A stretch of 11,269 nt of DNA from CAZEDK01 sp964511025 (GTDB lineage: Bacteria > Patescibacteriota > Gracilibacteria > UBA1369 > GWF2-33-10), in NCBI GenBank assembly GCA_964511025.1, contig CAZEDK010000046.1, positions 1 through 11,269 on the forward strand, in the 5' to 3' direction. The position numbers and the translations under genes were made by a program. Shown piece by piece: positions 1 through 5,169 of this stretch. Each line of letters begins with the position of its first letter. Positions within the stretch are counted from its first letter, which is position 1. A model generated the notes under the pieces. The model ran no database searches, was not told the DNA's origin, and saw only the letters and a list, made by a program, of their open reading frames with translations.

Positions 1-1
1 T

Positions 2-37
2 GCTAATAATGTGCCCTTTATGATGTCTTTGTTCTAG
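2..37 (+). CDS. Possible C-terminal tail of an upstream ORF
   Basis: Reading frame 2 is open from the window edge to a TAG at 35-37 and gives only 11 residues (ANNVPFMMSLF). The other two forward frames stop within 26 bases. The stop lies in a perfect 10-bp palindrome, GTTCTAGAAC, at 31-40. This is far too short to identify a family. It may be the 3' end of a gene preceding the HAD gene, or chance. Confidence 0.15.
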   Translation, partial: ANNVPFMMSLF

Positions 38-52
38 AACGTTCCAGCCGTG

Positions 53-72
53 CCCAAGGGGGTCCCTTTGGG
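53..72. repeat. Small hairpin repeat CCCAAGGG-GGT-CCCTTTGGG
   Basis: CCCAAGGG (53-60) pairs with CCCTTTGGG (64-72) across a 3-nt loop, with one bulged T, forming an 8-bp stem. It is much more GC-rich than its surroundings and is followed at once by a heptamer array. It looks like one of the several small palindromic dispersed repeats in the left part of the window. It could also act as a weak transcript-end hairpin, but no T run follows it. Confidence 0.45.
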
Positions 73-108
73 ACTGAGAGAACTGAGAGTTGAGAACTGA
101 GAGTTGAG
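72..108 (+). repeat. Heptamer array, forward orientation (A-R-Y-TGAG units)
   Basis: The units are GACTGAG (72-78), a 2-nt slip, AACTGAG (81-87), AGTTGAG (88-94), AACTGAG (95-101) and AGTTGAG (102-108). The same 7-bp unit recurs at 751-778, 2665-2716 (reverse), 5074-5162 and 5568-5662. Here it is an isolated forward half-element just upstream of the HAD gene, followed by an A-rich stretch (AATGAAA repeated) that supplies a doubtful ATG at 123. Confidence 0.8.
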
Positions 109-176
109 ATTAAGAATGAAAAATGAAAAATGGATGGATTGTTAAACTGCTAAAAAAATGTAATTTCACAAATTTT

Positions 177-884
177 ATGAATTTTACAGATTCAAATACG
201 GTGTTTCTTTGGGACATGGATGGCGTGCTGATTGACTCATTGGCGCTTGATCTGAAAGTTCTCAATCCACTTTTAAAAAAAGAATTTCAAATAGAGAAGG
301 AACTTTCAAAAGAGTATATCAAAAGTATGTTTGCTTATGCTGTACCTGAATTTTGTAAAATGATTTTGGAAAAAGTGGGAAAATTTAGTGAAGAAAATTT
401 GCGATTTTTTATCACTGAATTTGAAAGACTGAGAAAAGAAGCAAGTTTTGATTTGTGTCCAAATGTTTTGGAAATTTTAAAAAACAATAAGAATAAAAAT
501 GCTGTGCAATATGTTGTTTCGAATAATAAAGAAGAAGATATTGAAATGATTTTGAAAAATTGTGGTATATTGAATTTTTTTGAAGGGATTGTTGGTTATG
601 ATTCTGTGAAAAATTTGAAGAAAAAGCCGGAACCGGATATTTATTTATTTGCGATTAATAAAGTTGTGAATAGATATCCGAACGTAAAAGAATTTGTGAT
701 CGTTGAGGATACTGTTGTTGGCGTGAAGGCTGGGCTTGCTGCTAGAGAAGAACTGAGAACTGAGAGCCGAGAGCTGAGAATTAGTGTTTATGGAGTTGCG
801 ACAGGTGGGGATAGTTTTGAGGATTTGGAAAGGGCGGCGGCGGATGAGGTTTGCCATGTCATTCCCGCGGAGGCGGGAATCTAG
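177..884 (+). CDS. HAD-superfamily phosphatase, cap-containing (phosphoglucomutase/Gph-like)
   Basis: Predicted cytosolic phosphomonoesterase of the haloacid dehalogenase fold. Motif I is DMDGVLIDS (nucleophile and acid Asp), motif II is the Ser of VVSNN, motif III is the Lys of KKKPEPD, and motif IV is the Glu-Asp of VEDTVVG. An alpha-helical cap lies between motifs I and II. An ATG at 123 would add 18 residues encoded partly by repeat DNA. I prefer the ATG at 177 because family members usually start shortly before motif I. Two repeats shape the protein. A heptamer array inserts about 12 residues (REELRTESRELR) between motif IV and YGVATGG. The last residues (VIPAEAGI) and the TAG stop come from a GTCATTCCCGCG-type palindrome, which probably replaced the native C-terminus. 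Position upstream of hisH, hisA and hisF makes histidinol-phosphate phosphatase an attractive but unproven role. Substrate cannot be read from sequence. Confidence 0.85.
   Translation: MNFTDSNTVFLWDMDGVLIDSLALDLKVLNPLLKKEFQIEKELSKEYIKSMFAYAVPEFCKMILEKVGKFSEENLRFFITEFERLRKEASFDLCPNVLEILKNNKNKNAVQYVVSNNKEEDIEMILKNCGILNFFEGIVGYDSVKNLKKKPEPDIYLFAINKVVNRYPNVKEFVIVEDTVVGVKAGLAAREELRTESRELRISVYGVATGGDSFEDLERAAADEVCHVIPAEAGI
751..778 (+). repeat. In-frame heptamer array inside the HAD gene
   Basis: Four exact 7-nt units: AACTGAG, AACTGAG, AGCCGAG, AGCTGAG. The third has CC where other arrays have CT. In the HAD frame this makes codon 768-770 CGA (Arg) rather than TGA (stop). It lies between motif IV and the last strand of the HAD fold, where homologues normally have a short turn. 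Confidence 0.85.
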
Positions 885-885
885 G
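858..885 (+). repeat. GTCATTCCCGCG-type palindromic repeat, left copy
   Basis: ATTCCCGC (861-868) pairs with GCGGGAAT (873-880) around a short GGAG loop. GTC precedes the stem and CTAGG follows it. It overlaps the end of the HAD gene and supplies its final codons and stop. A related copy lies in opposite orientation at 935-961. This pattern resembles REP-type small dispersed palindromes common in bacterial genomes. Confidence 0.8.
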
Positions 886-934
886 AACTAAAAATTACAT
901 TTTGATAATTCAATTGCACATTTAGTTGTCCTAT

Positions 935-961
935 CTGGATCCCAGCTTTCGCTGGGATGAC
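935..961 (-). repeat. GTCATCCCAGCG-type palindromic repeat, right inverted copy
   Basis: ATCCCAGC and GCTGGGAT form an 8-bp stem around TTTC. Read on the minus strand it begins GTCATCCCAGCG and ends GGGATCCAG, homologous to the left copy at 858-885. The two copies face each other across about 49 bp of AT-rich DNA, an arrangement like a BIME or a small non-autonomous mobile unit. Confidence 0.75.
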
Positions 962-982
962 ACTAACATAACAAAAACACTC

Positions 983-995
983 TATACTTTATACT
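983..995 (+). promoter_or_regulatory. Possible -10 boxes just before the kinase-like gene
   Basis: Two TATACT hexamers (983-988 and 990-995) stand 12 and 5 nt before the ATG at 1001. The nearer one would place transcription initiation at about the A of the start codon, giving a leaderless message. No matching -35 box is evident, and the composition makes chance hexamers common. Confidence 0.25.
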
Positions 996-1000
996 GAAAA

Positions 1001-2272
1001 ATGAACGTTCAGCAAATAAAAAACTTGGTTGACCAAAATAAAATAGAAGAAGCTCAAATTGCTTTGAAAAAGTTGTTGTTTGAAATTTTTCCATATTTGC
1101 ATATAGAAAAAGTTGAGATCAAACAATCACAATTATCTTTGAATTCAGTGAACGGTTTCATTACTTTGCATGGTGCTAAAGAATTGTTTTTTAAATTCCA
1201 TACAGAGGAGAATGAAATTCTTGAGGAATATTATAGCAGTGAACTTTTGGCGAAATATCATTTGCCTATTGTGAAGCCTTTGTATATATCTAGAGTGCCT
1301 GGTAAGCAAATTTTGATTTATGAAAAAATTAATAATCCTACTTGTTTTGCCTTGTTGGATGGATATGAGAGGGGCGAAATAGGGGAGATTTTCGAAGAAA
1401 AATTTTTGAATGCTCAAAAGAAACTAGATAAAAAACTTTATAATGTTGCAATTAATACTTTGCAGATTGTTGATAATTTAGTTTACGATGAAAGTAGACT
1501 TCTTCAGCTCTTTTATAGAAGATTAAAAGTAAAAAATGGAACTGCAAGAGTCGATGAATTTTATCAAAACAAAGACATAAATTTGCCAGATGGAACATTA
1601 ATTAATTTTGAAGAATTAAAAAAATACAAGTGGGTAATTAATGATAGGAAATATGAATCAAGTTTGGAAGATTTGATTTTGAGCGCGACTGAAGTTTTGG
1701 ATCCTTTTAAATATGACAAAGTGCCGGTTTGTGTCGGACATGGGGACGATCATTATGGAAATATTTTTGCTTTTGAAGAAAATGGAAAATATGAATTTAA
1801 GTTGTTTGATCCAGCATTCGCAGAAGATATACAACACGTTTTGTTAACTCAGGTGAAAGCTACTTTTCACAATATTTTTGCTCATCCATTTTGGCTTTAT
1901 AATCCGGAACGTTTGGAAAAAGATTTAAAAATTGAATTTGATTTGGATGAAGAAAATAAAATTTTAAAAATAAATCATAATTGGGATTTAAAAGAAAATT
2001 CTATTCGAACAAAGTTATTGAATGTAAAAATTGAAAATTTCTGGAAACCATTAATTACTGAATTGGAGAAGCGAAATCCCCCCTACCCCCCTTTGTCAAG
2101 GGGGCAAGATTGCTTGATTTTTATAAAACGTGCTTTGTTTTGTTGTCCTTTTCTTTGTTTGAATTTAATTAATTTAGATAAAGAAAAATCAGCTGTTTTT
2201 TATACTCCAAAAACCTCTCTTTTGGCTTTGAGTAAGGCTGTTGAGATGGGGCATTTTTCATTTCTTTTATGA
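1001..2272 (+). CDS. Aminoglycoside-phosphotransferase-like (protein-kinase fold) small-molecule kinase
   Basis: 423 residues. The kinase-like C-lobe signature is clear: HGDDHYGN at residues 247-254 matches the HxDxxxxN catalytic loop of APH-type kinases (Asp249 as base, Asn254 as metal ligand), and FDPAF at 269-273 supplies the metal-binding Asp. In the N-lobe, LFFKF and the acidic ELL helix about 20 residues later could be the ATP-anchoring Lys and its Glu partner. A predicted cytosolic kinase of unknown small-molecule substrate. The insertion RNPPYPPLSRGQ near residues 358-370 is encoded by a palindromic repeat and the frame survives it. The TGA overlaps the ATG of hisH (ATGA), suggesting translational coupling. 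I know of no histidine-pathway step for such a kinase, so its role beside hisH is open. No Shine-Dalgarno sequence precedes the ATG. Confidence 0.75.
   Translation: MNVQQIKNLVDQNKIEEAQIALKKLLFEIFPYLHIEKVEIKQSQLSLNSVNGFITLHGAKELFFKFHTEENEILEEYYSSELLAKYHLPIVKPLYISRVPGKQILIYEKINNPTCFALLDGYERGEIGEIFEEKFLNAQKKLDKKLYNVAINTLQIVDNLVYDESRLLQLFYRRLKVKNGTARVDEFYQNKDINLPDGTLINFEELKKYKWVINDRKYESSLEDLILSATEVLDPFKYDKVPVCVGHGDDHYGNIFAFEENGKYEFKLFDPAFAEDIQHVLLTQVKATFHNIFAHPFWLYNPERLEKDLKIEFDLDEENKILKINHNWDLKENSIRTKLLNVKIENFWKPLITELEKRNPPYPPLSRGQDCLIFIKRALFCCPFLCLNLINLDKEKSAVFYTPKTSLLALSKAVEMGHFSFLL
2075..2108 (+). repeat. CCCCC-TTGTCAA-GGGGG palindromic repeat inside the kinase-like gene
   Basis: CCCCCTT (2087-2093) and AAGGGGG (2098-2104) form a perfect 7-bp stem around TGTC, preceded by AAATCCCCCCTA. 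It is read in frame as NPPYPPLSRG. The run of C and G contrasts sharply with the AT-rich gene. A shorter member of the same family lies in hisH at 2596-2618. Confidence 0.85.
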
Positions 2273-2922
2273 TTACAATAATTGATTACAATTCGGGGAA
2301 TTTAACTTCAGTTGCAAATGCTTTGGAAAAATTAGGTTTTAAATATAAAATTTCTTCAAGTGCAGAAGAAATCGCAAAAGCTGATAAAATTATTTTTCCG
2401 GGACAAGGGCATAATGCTCAGGCAATGGCTGAACTGAAAAAATTAAATTTGATTGATGTTATAAAAAATTTTAAAAAACCTTTTTTAGGAATATGTGTGG
2501 GGATGCAACTTTTATATGAATTTAGTGAAGAAGGGAATGTGGAGTGTTTGGGGGCGTTGGAGGGAAGAGTGAAGAGATTTAAAGTCAAACCCCATAAATC
2601 CCCCTTGTCAGGGGGACTTTCTTTCACTTTCAAAATCCCTCAAATTGGTTGGAATAATATAAAACTCAGTTCTCAGTTCCCCGCCTGTACCAATTCGGGC
2701 AGGTCAGCTCTCAGTTCTTTAAAAAACATTCCAGATAATTCTTATTTTTATTTTGTGCACTCGTATTATTGTCCCGTGACTGAATATACTTTGGCGACTT
2801 GTGAGTATGGAAATGAATTTACTGCGATTGTGAAAAAAGACAATTTTTATGGAACTCAATTTCATCCTGAGAAATCGGGGGAGGTTGGGCTTAAGTTGTT
2901 GAAGAATTTTTGTTGTTTGTAA
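2269..2922 (+). CDS. hisH: Imidazole glycerol phosphate synthase glutaminase subunit HisH
   Basis: Class I glutamine amidotransferase that hydrolyses glutamine and channels ammonia to HisF. The N-terminus is typical (IIDYNSGNL). The nucleophile is Cys76 in FLGICVGMQLL, and the other triad members are His199 and Glu201 in TQFHPEKSG, so the triad is complete. IPQIGWN and YFVHSYY are the family signatures before the catalytic His. Length is 217 residues against about 200 in the family. The excess is two repeat-encoded inserts: HKSPLSGGLS between RFKV and the IGWN strand, and SSQFPACTNSGRSALSS between IGWN and the YFVHSYY strand. Both fall between conserved strands, so folding may be tolerated. 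The start overlaps the upstream kinase stop. The rest of the his genes (hisA, hisF) resume only after an intervening DUF4143 gene. Confidence 0.95.
   Translation: MITIIDYNSGNLTSVANALEKLGFKYKISSSAEEIAKADKIIFPGQGHNAQAMAELKKLNLIDVIKNFKKPFLGICVGMQLLYEFSEEGNVECLGALEGRVKRFKVKPHKSPLSGGLSFTFKIPQIGWNNIKLSSQFPACTNSGRSALSSLKNIPDNSYFYFVHSYYCPVTEYTLATCEYGNEFTAIVKKDNFYGTQFHPEKSGEVGLKLLKNFCCL
2596..2618 (+). repeat. CCCCC-TTGTCA-GGGGG palindromic repeat inside hisH
   Basis: TCCCCC (2599-2604) and GGGGGA (2611-2616) pair around TTGTCA. It is read in frame as KSPLSGGL. The flanks (AAAT before, CTT after) match the general pattern of the copy at 2075-2108. Confidence 0.8.
2665..2716 (-). repeat. Reverse heptamer array with a nested palindrome inside hisH
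   Basis: Two CTCAGTT units (2665-2671, 2672-2678) and then a partial TCAGCT and a CTCAGTT (2704-2716) are separated by a different GC-rich palindrome at about 2679-2703, with CCTG and CAGG ends around ACCAATTCGGG. One repeat family has therefore landed inside another. The composite stays in frame and encodes SSQFPACTNSGRSALSS. Confidence 0.8.
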
Positions 2923-2933
2923 GAAAAATAAAA

Positions 2934-2986
2934 TATACTTTACAAAATATACATTAAGATATAAAATGTAAAGTGTACTTTATAAT
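2934..2986 (+). promoter_or_regulatory. Palindromic operator and leaderless-type promoter of the DUF4143 gene
   Basis: A perfect 6-bp palindrome TAAAGT-GT-ACTTTA (2969-2982) overlaps a consensus -10 TATAAT (2981-2986) that ends 6 nt before the ATG at 2993. A further half-site, TACTTTACA (2936-2944), pairs with TGTAAAGTGTA (2967-2977), 10 of 11 bases for the full 11-mers. The layout suggests a repressor that blocks the -10 box. The -10 position predicts a start at about the A of the ATG. No good -35 is visible. Confidence 0.5.
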
Positions 2987-2992
2987 TTTGAC

Positions 2993-4293
2993 ATGAAAAT
3001 AATTTTAAATTTATTTGAAAGATATAATTTTTGGAATGCTGATTTTGGAGATTTGGGCTATATTAGGACGTCGTATTTACAAGATTTGAATAGTTATATT
3101 GGCAATAAATTAATTAAAGTCCTTATTGGTCAGAGAAGGGTTGGAAAATCTTATTTGTTAAAACAAATTATTTATAATTTAGTAATCAATAATAAGGTTA
3201 ATCCGAAAAATATTTTATATATTGATTTTGAAAATGAATTAATATCTTCAATTATAAAAACGAAAAAAAATCTACTTCAATCTGTAGATTTATATTTAGA
3301 GAAACTCCAGCCAAAAGGAAAGGTTTTTTTATTTTTAGATGAAGTTCAAAATATTAAAGGCTGGGAGAAAGTTGTGAGTTTTTTAAGTCATGATCATAGA
3401 AGAGATTTTGAAATTTTTATTACTGGGTCTAATTCAACTTTGTTATCATCTGAACTTGCTACTCATTTGACAGGACGCTATCTTGAAAAAAATATTTTGC
3501 CATTTAATTATAGCGAGTATTTAGATTNNNNNNNNNNAAACATTTTTCGAATTCAAAATGCCGTCTCAAGAATACAAAAGAAAATTTTGTTAATTATATA
3601 AATTTTTCTGGTATAGCTGAACTTTATAATCTGCCAAATAATGAACTTCGAACTTCGTTTGTTAAATCTTTAAAAGAATCCATTTTATTTAATGATGTGA
3701 TGAAGAGATATGAAGTCCGCGACATATATCTTATTGATAAATTATTTAATTTTTTAATTGATAATATTGCTAATCTTTTTTCTCTAAATTCAATTATTAG
3801 AAAATTAAAAGATATATGGATAAATACTAATGCTATTACTTTGGGTAATTATATTAGATATTTAGAGAATAGTTTGGTGATTTATGGTGTTGATAGATTC
3901 GATCTTAAAGGTAAAAAAATTCTTGAAGGAGAAAAGAAATATTATCTTAACGATCTTTGTTTTAAAAACTTTTTATCTTCTACATTTGACGAAGCAATTA
4001 GTAAAAAACTGGAAAATTATGTTTTTAATGTTCTTCGTTCAAAAGGATATAAAATTTATGTTGGATATTATGGCAAAAATGAAATTGATTTTGTGGCTGA
4101 GAAAAATGAACTTTTATATATACAAGTTGCCTATTTGCTTTATGATGAAAAAGTTATAAATAGAGAATATGGTAATTTAGAAAAAATCAAAGACAATTAT
4201 CCCAAAATAGTTGTTTCTATGGATGATATGGAACTTCCTTCAAAGGAAGGTATAAAACACATACAAGCCTGGAAGCTTCATGAACGGCTATAA
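2993..4293 (+). CDS. AAA_14/DUF4143-family ATPase, split by an assembly gap
   Basis: N-terminal P-loop ATPase: Walker A GQRRVGKS at residues 46-53, Walker B FLFLDEVQ near 113-120, then FITGSNSTLLSSE and the TGRY motif. The C-terminal part (from 3538) has the DUF4143 pattern: NYINFSGIAELYNL, KSLKESILFNDVMKRY and, near the end, GKNEIDFVAEKNELLYIQVAY, a PD-(D/E)XK-like segment. The frame before the Ns is two thirds of a codon out of register with the frame after them, because 10 N is an arbitrary gap size. Both halves are otherwise open and match one family of about 400-430 residues, so this is probably one intact gene. Cellular role of the family is unknown, and members are widespread in accessory DNA. 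It sits between hisH and hisA with its own operator-like promoter and contains none of the repeats that riddle its neighbours, suggesting a separate arrival. Confidence 0.85.
3528..3537. other. Assembly gap (10 N)
   Basis: Ten Ns lie inside the DUF4143 gene. The upstream codon phase begins a codon at 3527 and the downstream coding phase begins one at 3538, so an intact gene requires a true gap of 2, 5, 8 or 11 bases and so on (2 modulo 3), not 10. Confidence 0.95.
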
Positions 4294-4327
4294 ATTTTTC
4301 CCATTAGATTTTTGCATTTTATTTATG

Positions 4328-4360
4328 TGTCAAATATTGACAATTTCATTTTTTTATAAT
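4328..4360 (+). promoter_or_regulatory. Palindrome and promoter-like boxes upstream of hisA
   Basis: TGTCAA-ATA-TTGACA (4328-4342) is a perfect 6-bp inverted repeat whose right arm is a consensus -35. A consensus TATAAT lies at 4355-4360, 28 nt before the hisA ATG. The spacer between the boxes is only 12 nt, shorter than the usual 16-18, so the two may not function together. The -10 box and the palindrome are the better supported parts. Confidence 0.45.
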
Positions 4361-4388
4361 AACGTATTAACATTAAATTTTTTAAAAG

Positions 4389-5102
4389 ATGAAAATAATT
4401 CCAGCTATCGATCTCATTAATGGCAAATGTGTTCGTCTCAAACAAGGCGATTATTCTGAGCAAAAAATTTATTCAAATGATCCGGTTGCAATTGCAAAAA
4501 AATTTGAAGAGGATGGAGCTGATATGATTCACATTGTAGATTTGGATGGGGCGAAAAGTGGAAGTCAGGAGAATTTTGAAATGATTCAAAATGTTGTGAA
4601 AAATATCAAAATTCCAGTTGAAGTTGGCGGTGGAATAAGAGATGAATCAGCAATTTCAAAACTTTTAAATGCAGGAGTTGATCGAATAATTTTGGGAACT
4701 ATTGCTTTACAGAATATAAATTTTGTAGAAAAAATGATTCGTAAATATGGAGCTGAAAAAATAGTCGTTGGAGTAGATGCAAAAAATGGATTGGTTGCGA
4801 TACAAGGATGGCAGGAAATTTCAAAAATAAAAGCAATTGATTTAATAAGAAATTTAAAAAAAGCTTCCGTTCAAACAATTATTTATACTGATATTGCAAC
4901 AGATGGAATGATGAAAGGGCCTAATTTTGAGGAAATTGTGAAAATAAGAAATGTTTTTAAAGGAAATTTAATTGCCTCGGGAGGAGTTTCAACTAAAGAT
5001 GATGTTTGGAAGTTAGAAAAAATTGGATGTGATTCCGTGATAATTGGAAAGGCGGTGTATGAGGGGGAGATTAAGTTGAGAGAACTGAGAGCTGAGAGCT
5101 GA
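4389..5102 (+). CDS. hisA: Phosphoribosylformimino-5-aminoimidazole carboxamide ribotide isomerase HisA
   Basis: Converts ProFAR to PRFAR, the step before IGP synthase. A (beta/alpha)8 barrel with the catalytic pair Asp8 (PAIDL) and Asp130 (VGVDAKNG) in place, the substrate-binding loop GWQE at 140-143, YTDIATDGMMKGPN at 166-179 and phosphate-binding glycines in EVGGGIRD and IASGGVS. Length is 237 residues, about normal. The last residues, LRELRAES, and the TGA stop are encoded by the heptamer array, so the native C-terminus was overwritten at little cost. No Shine-Dalgarno is apparent before the ATG (TTTAAAAG). hisF follows after a 67-bp repeat-filled spacer. Confidence 0.95.
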   Translation: MKIIPAIDLINGKCVRLKQGDYSEQKIYSNDPVAIAKKFEEDGADMIHIVDLDGAKSGSQENFEMIQNVVKNIKIPVEVGGGIRDESAISKLLNAGVDRIILGTIALQNINFVEKMIRKYGAEKIVVGVDAKNGLVAIQGWQEISKIKAIDLIRNLKKASVQTIIYTDIATDGMMKGPNFEEIVKIRNVFKGNLIASGGVSTKDDVWKLEKIGCDSVIIGKAVYEGEIKLRELRAES

Positions 5103-5162
5103 GAAAAAACATTACTTTGCAATTTTTTTCTTAACTCAGTTCTCAGTTCTCGTAACTCATAA
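5074..5162. repeat. Full palindromic heptamer element between hisA and hisF
   Basis: Forward units AGTTGAG (5074-5080), AACTGAG (5083-5089), AGCTGAG (5090-5096) and AGCTGAG (5097-5103) are followed by a 31-nt AT-rich spacer and then reverse units CTCAGTT (5135-5141), CTCAGTT (5142-5148), CTCGTAA and CTCATAA (to 5162). The arms can pair over about 22 bp with 19 matches. The element contains the hisA stop and ends just before the hisF ATG, so a transcript hairpin here could affect hisF expression. Confidence 0.85.
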
Positions 5163-5169
5163 CTATTCT

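Noticed and set aside
1145..1417. Minus-strand ORF opposite the kinase-like gene
   Set aside because: Lies fully inside a gene with a conserved catalytic loop and shows no recognisable motif. The same holds for the other opposite-strand ORFs in hisH, hisA, hisF and the helicase.
2993..3601. A complete 202-residue protein ending at 3601
   Set aside because: The reading crosses Ns of arbitrary number into a wrong frame; the family continues in another frame from 3538.
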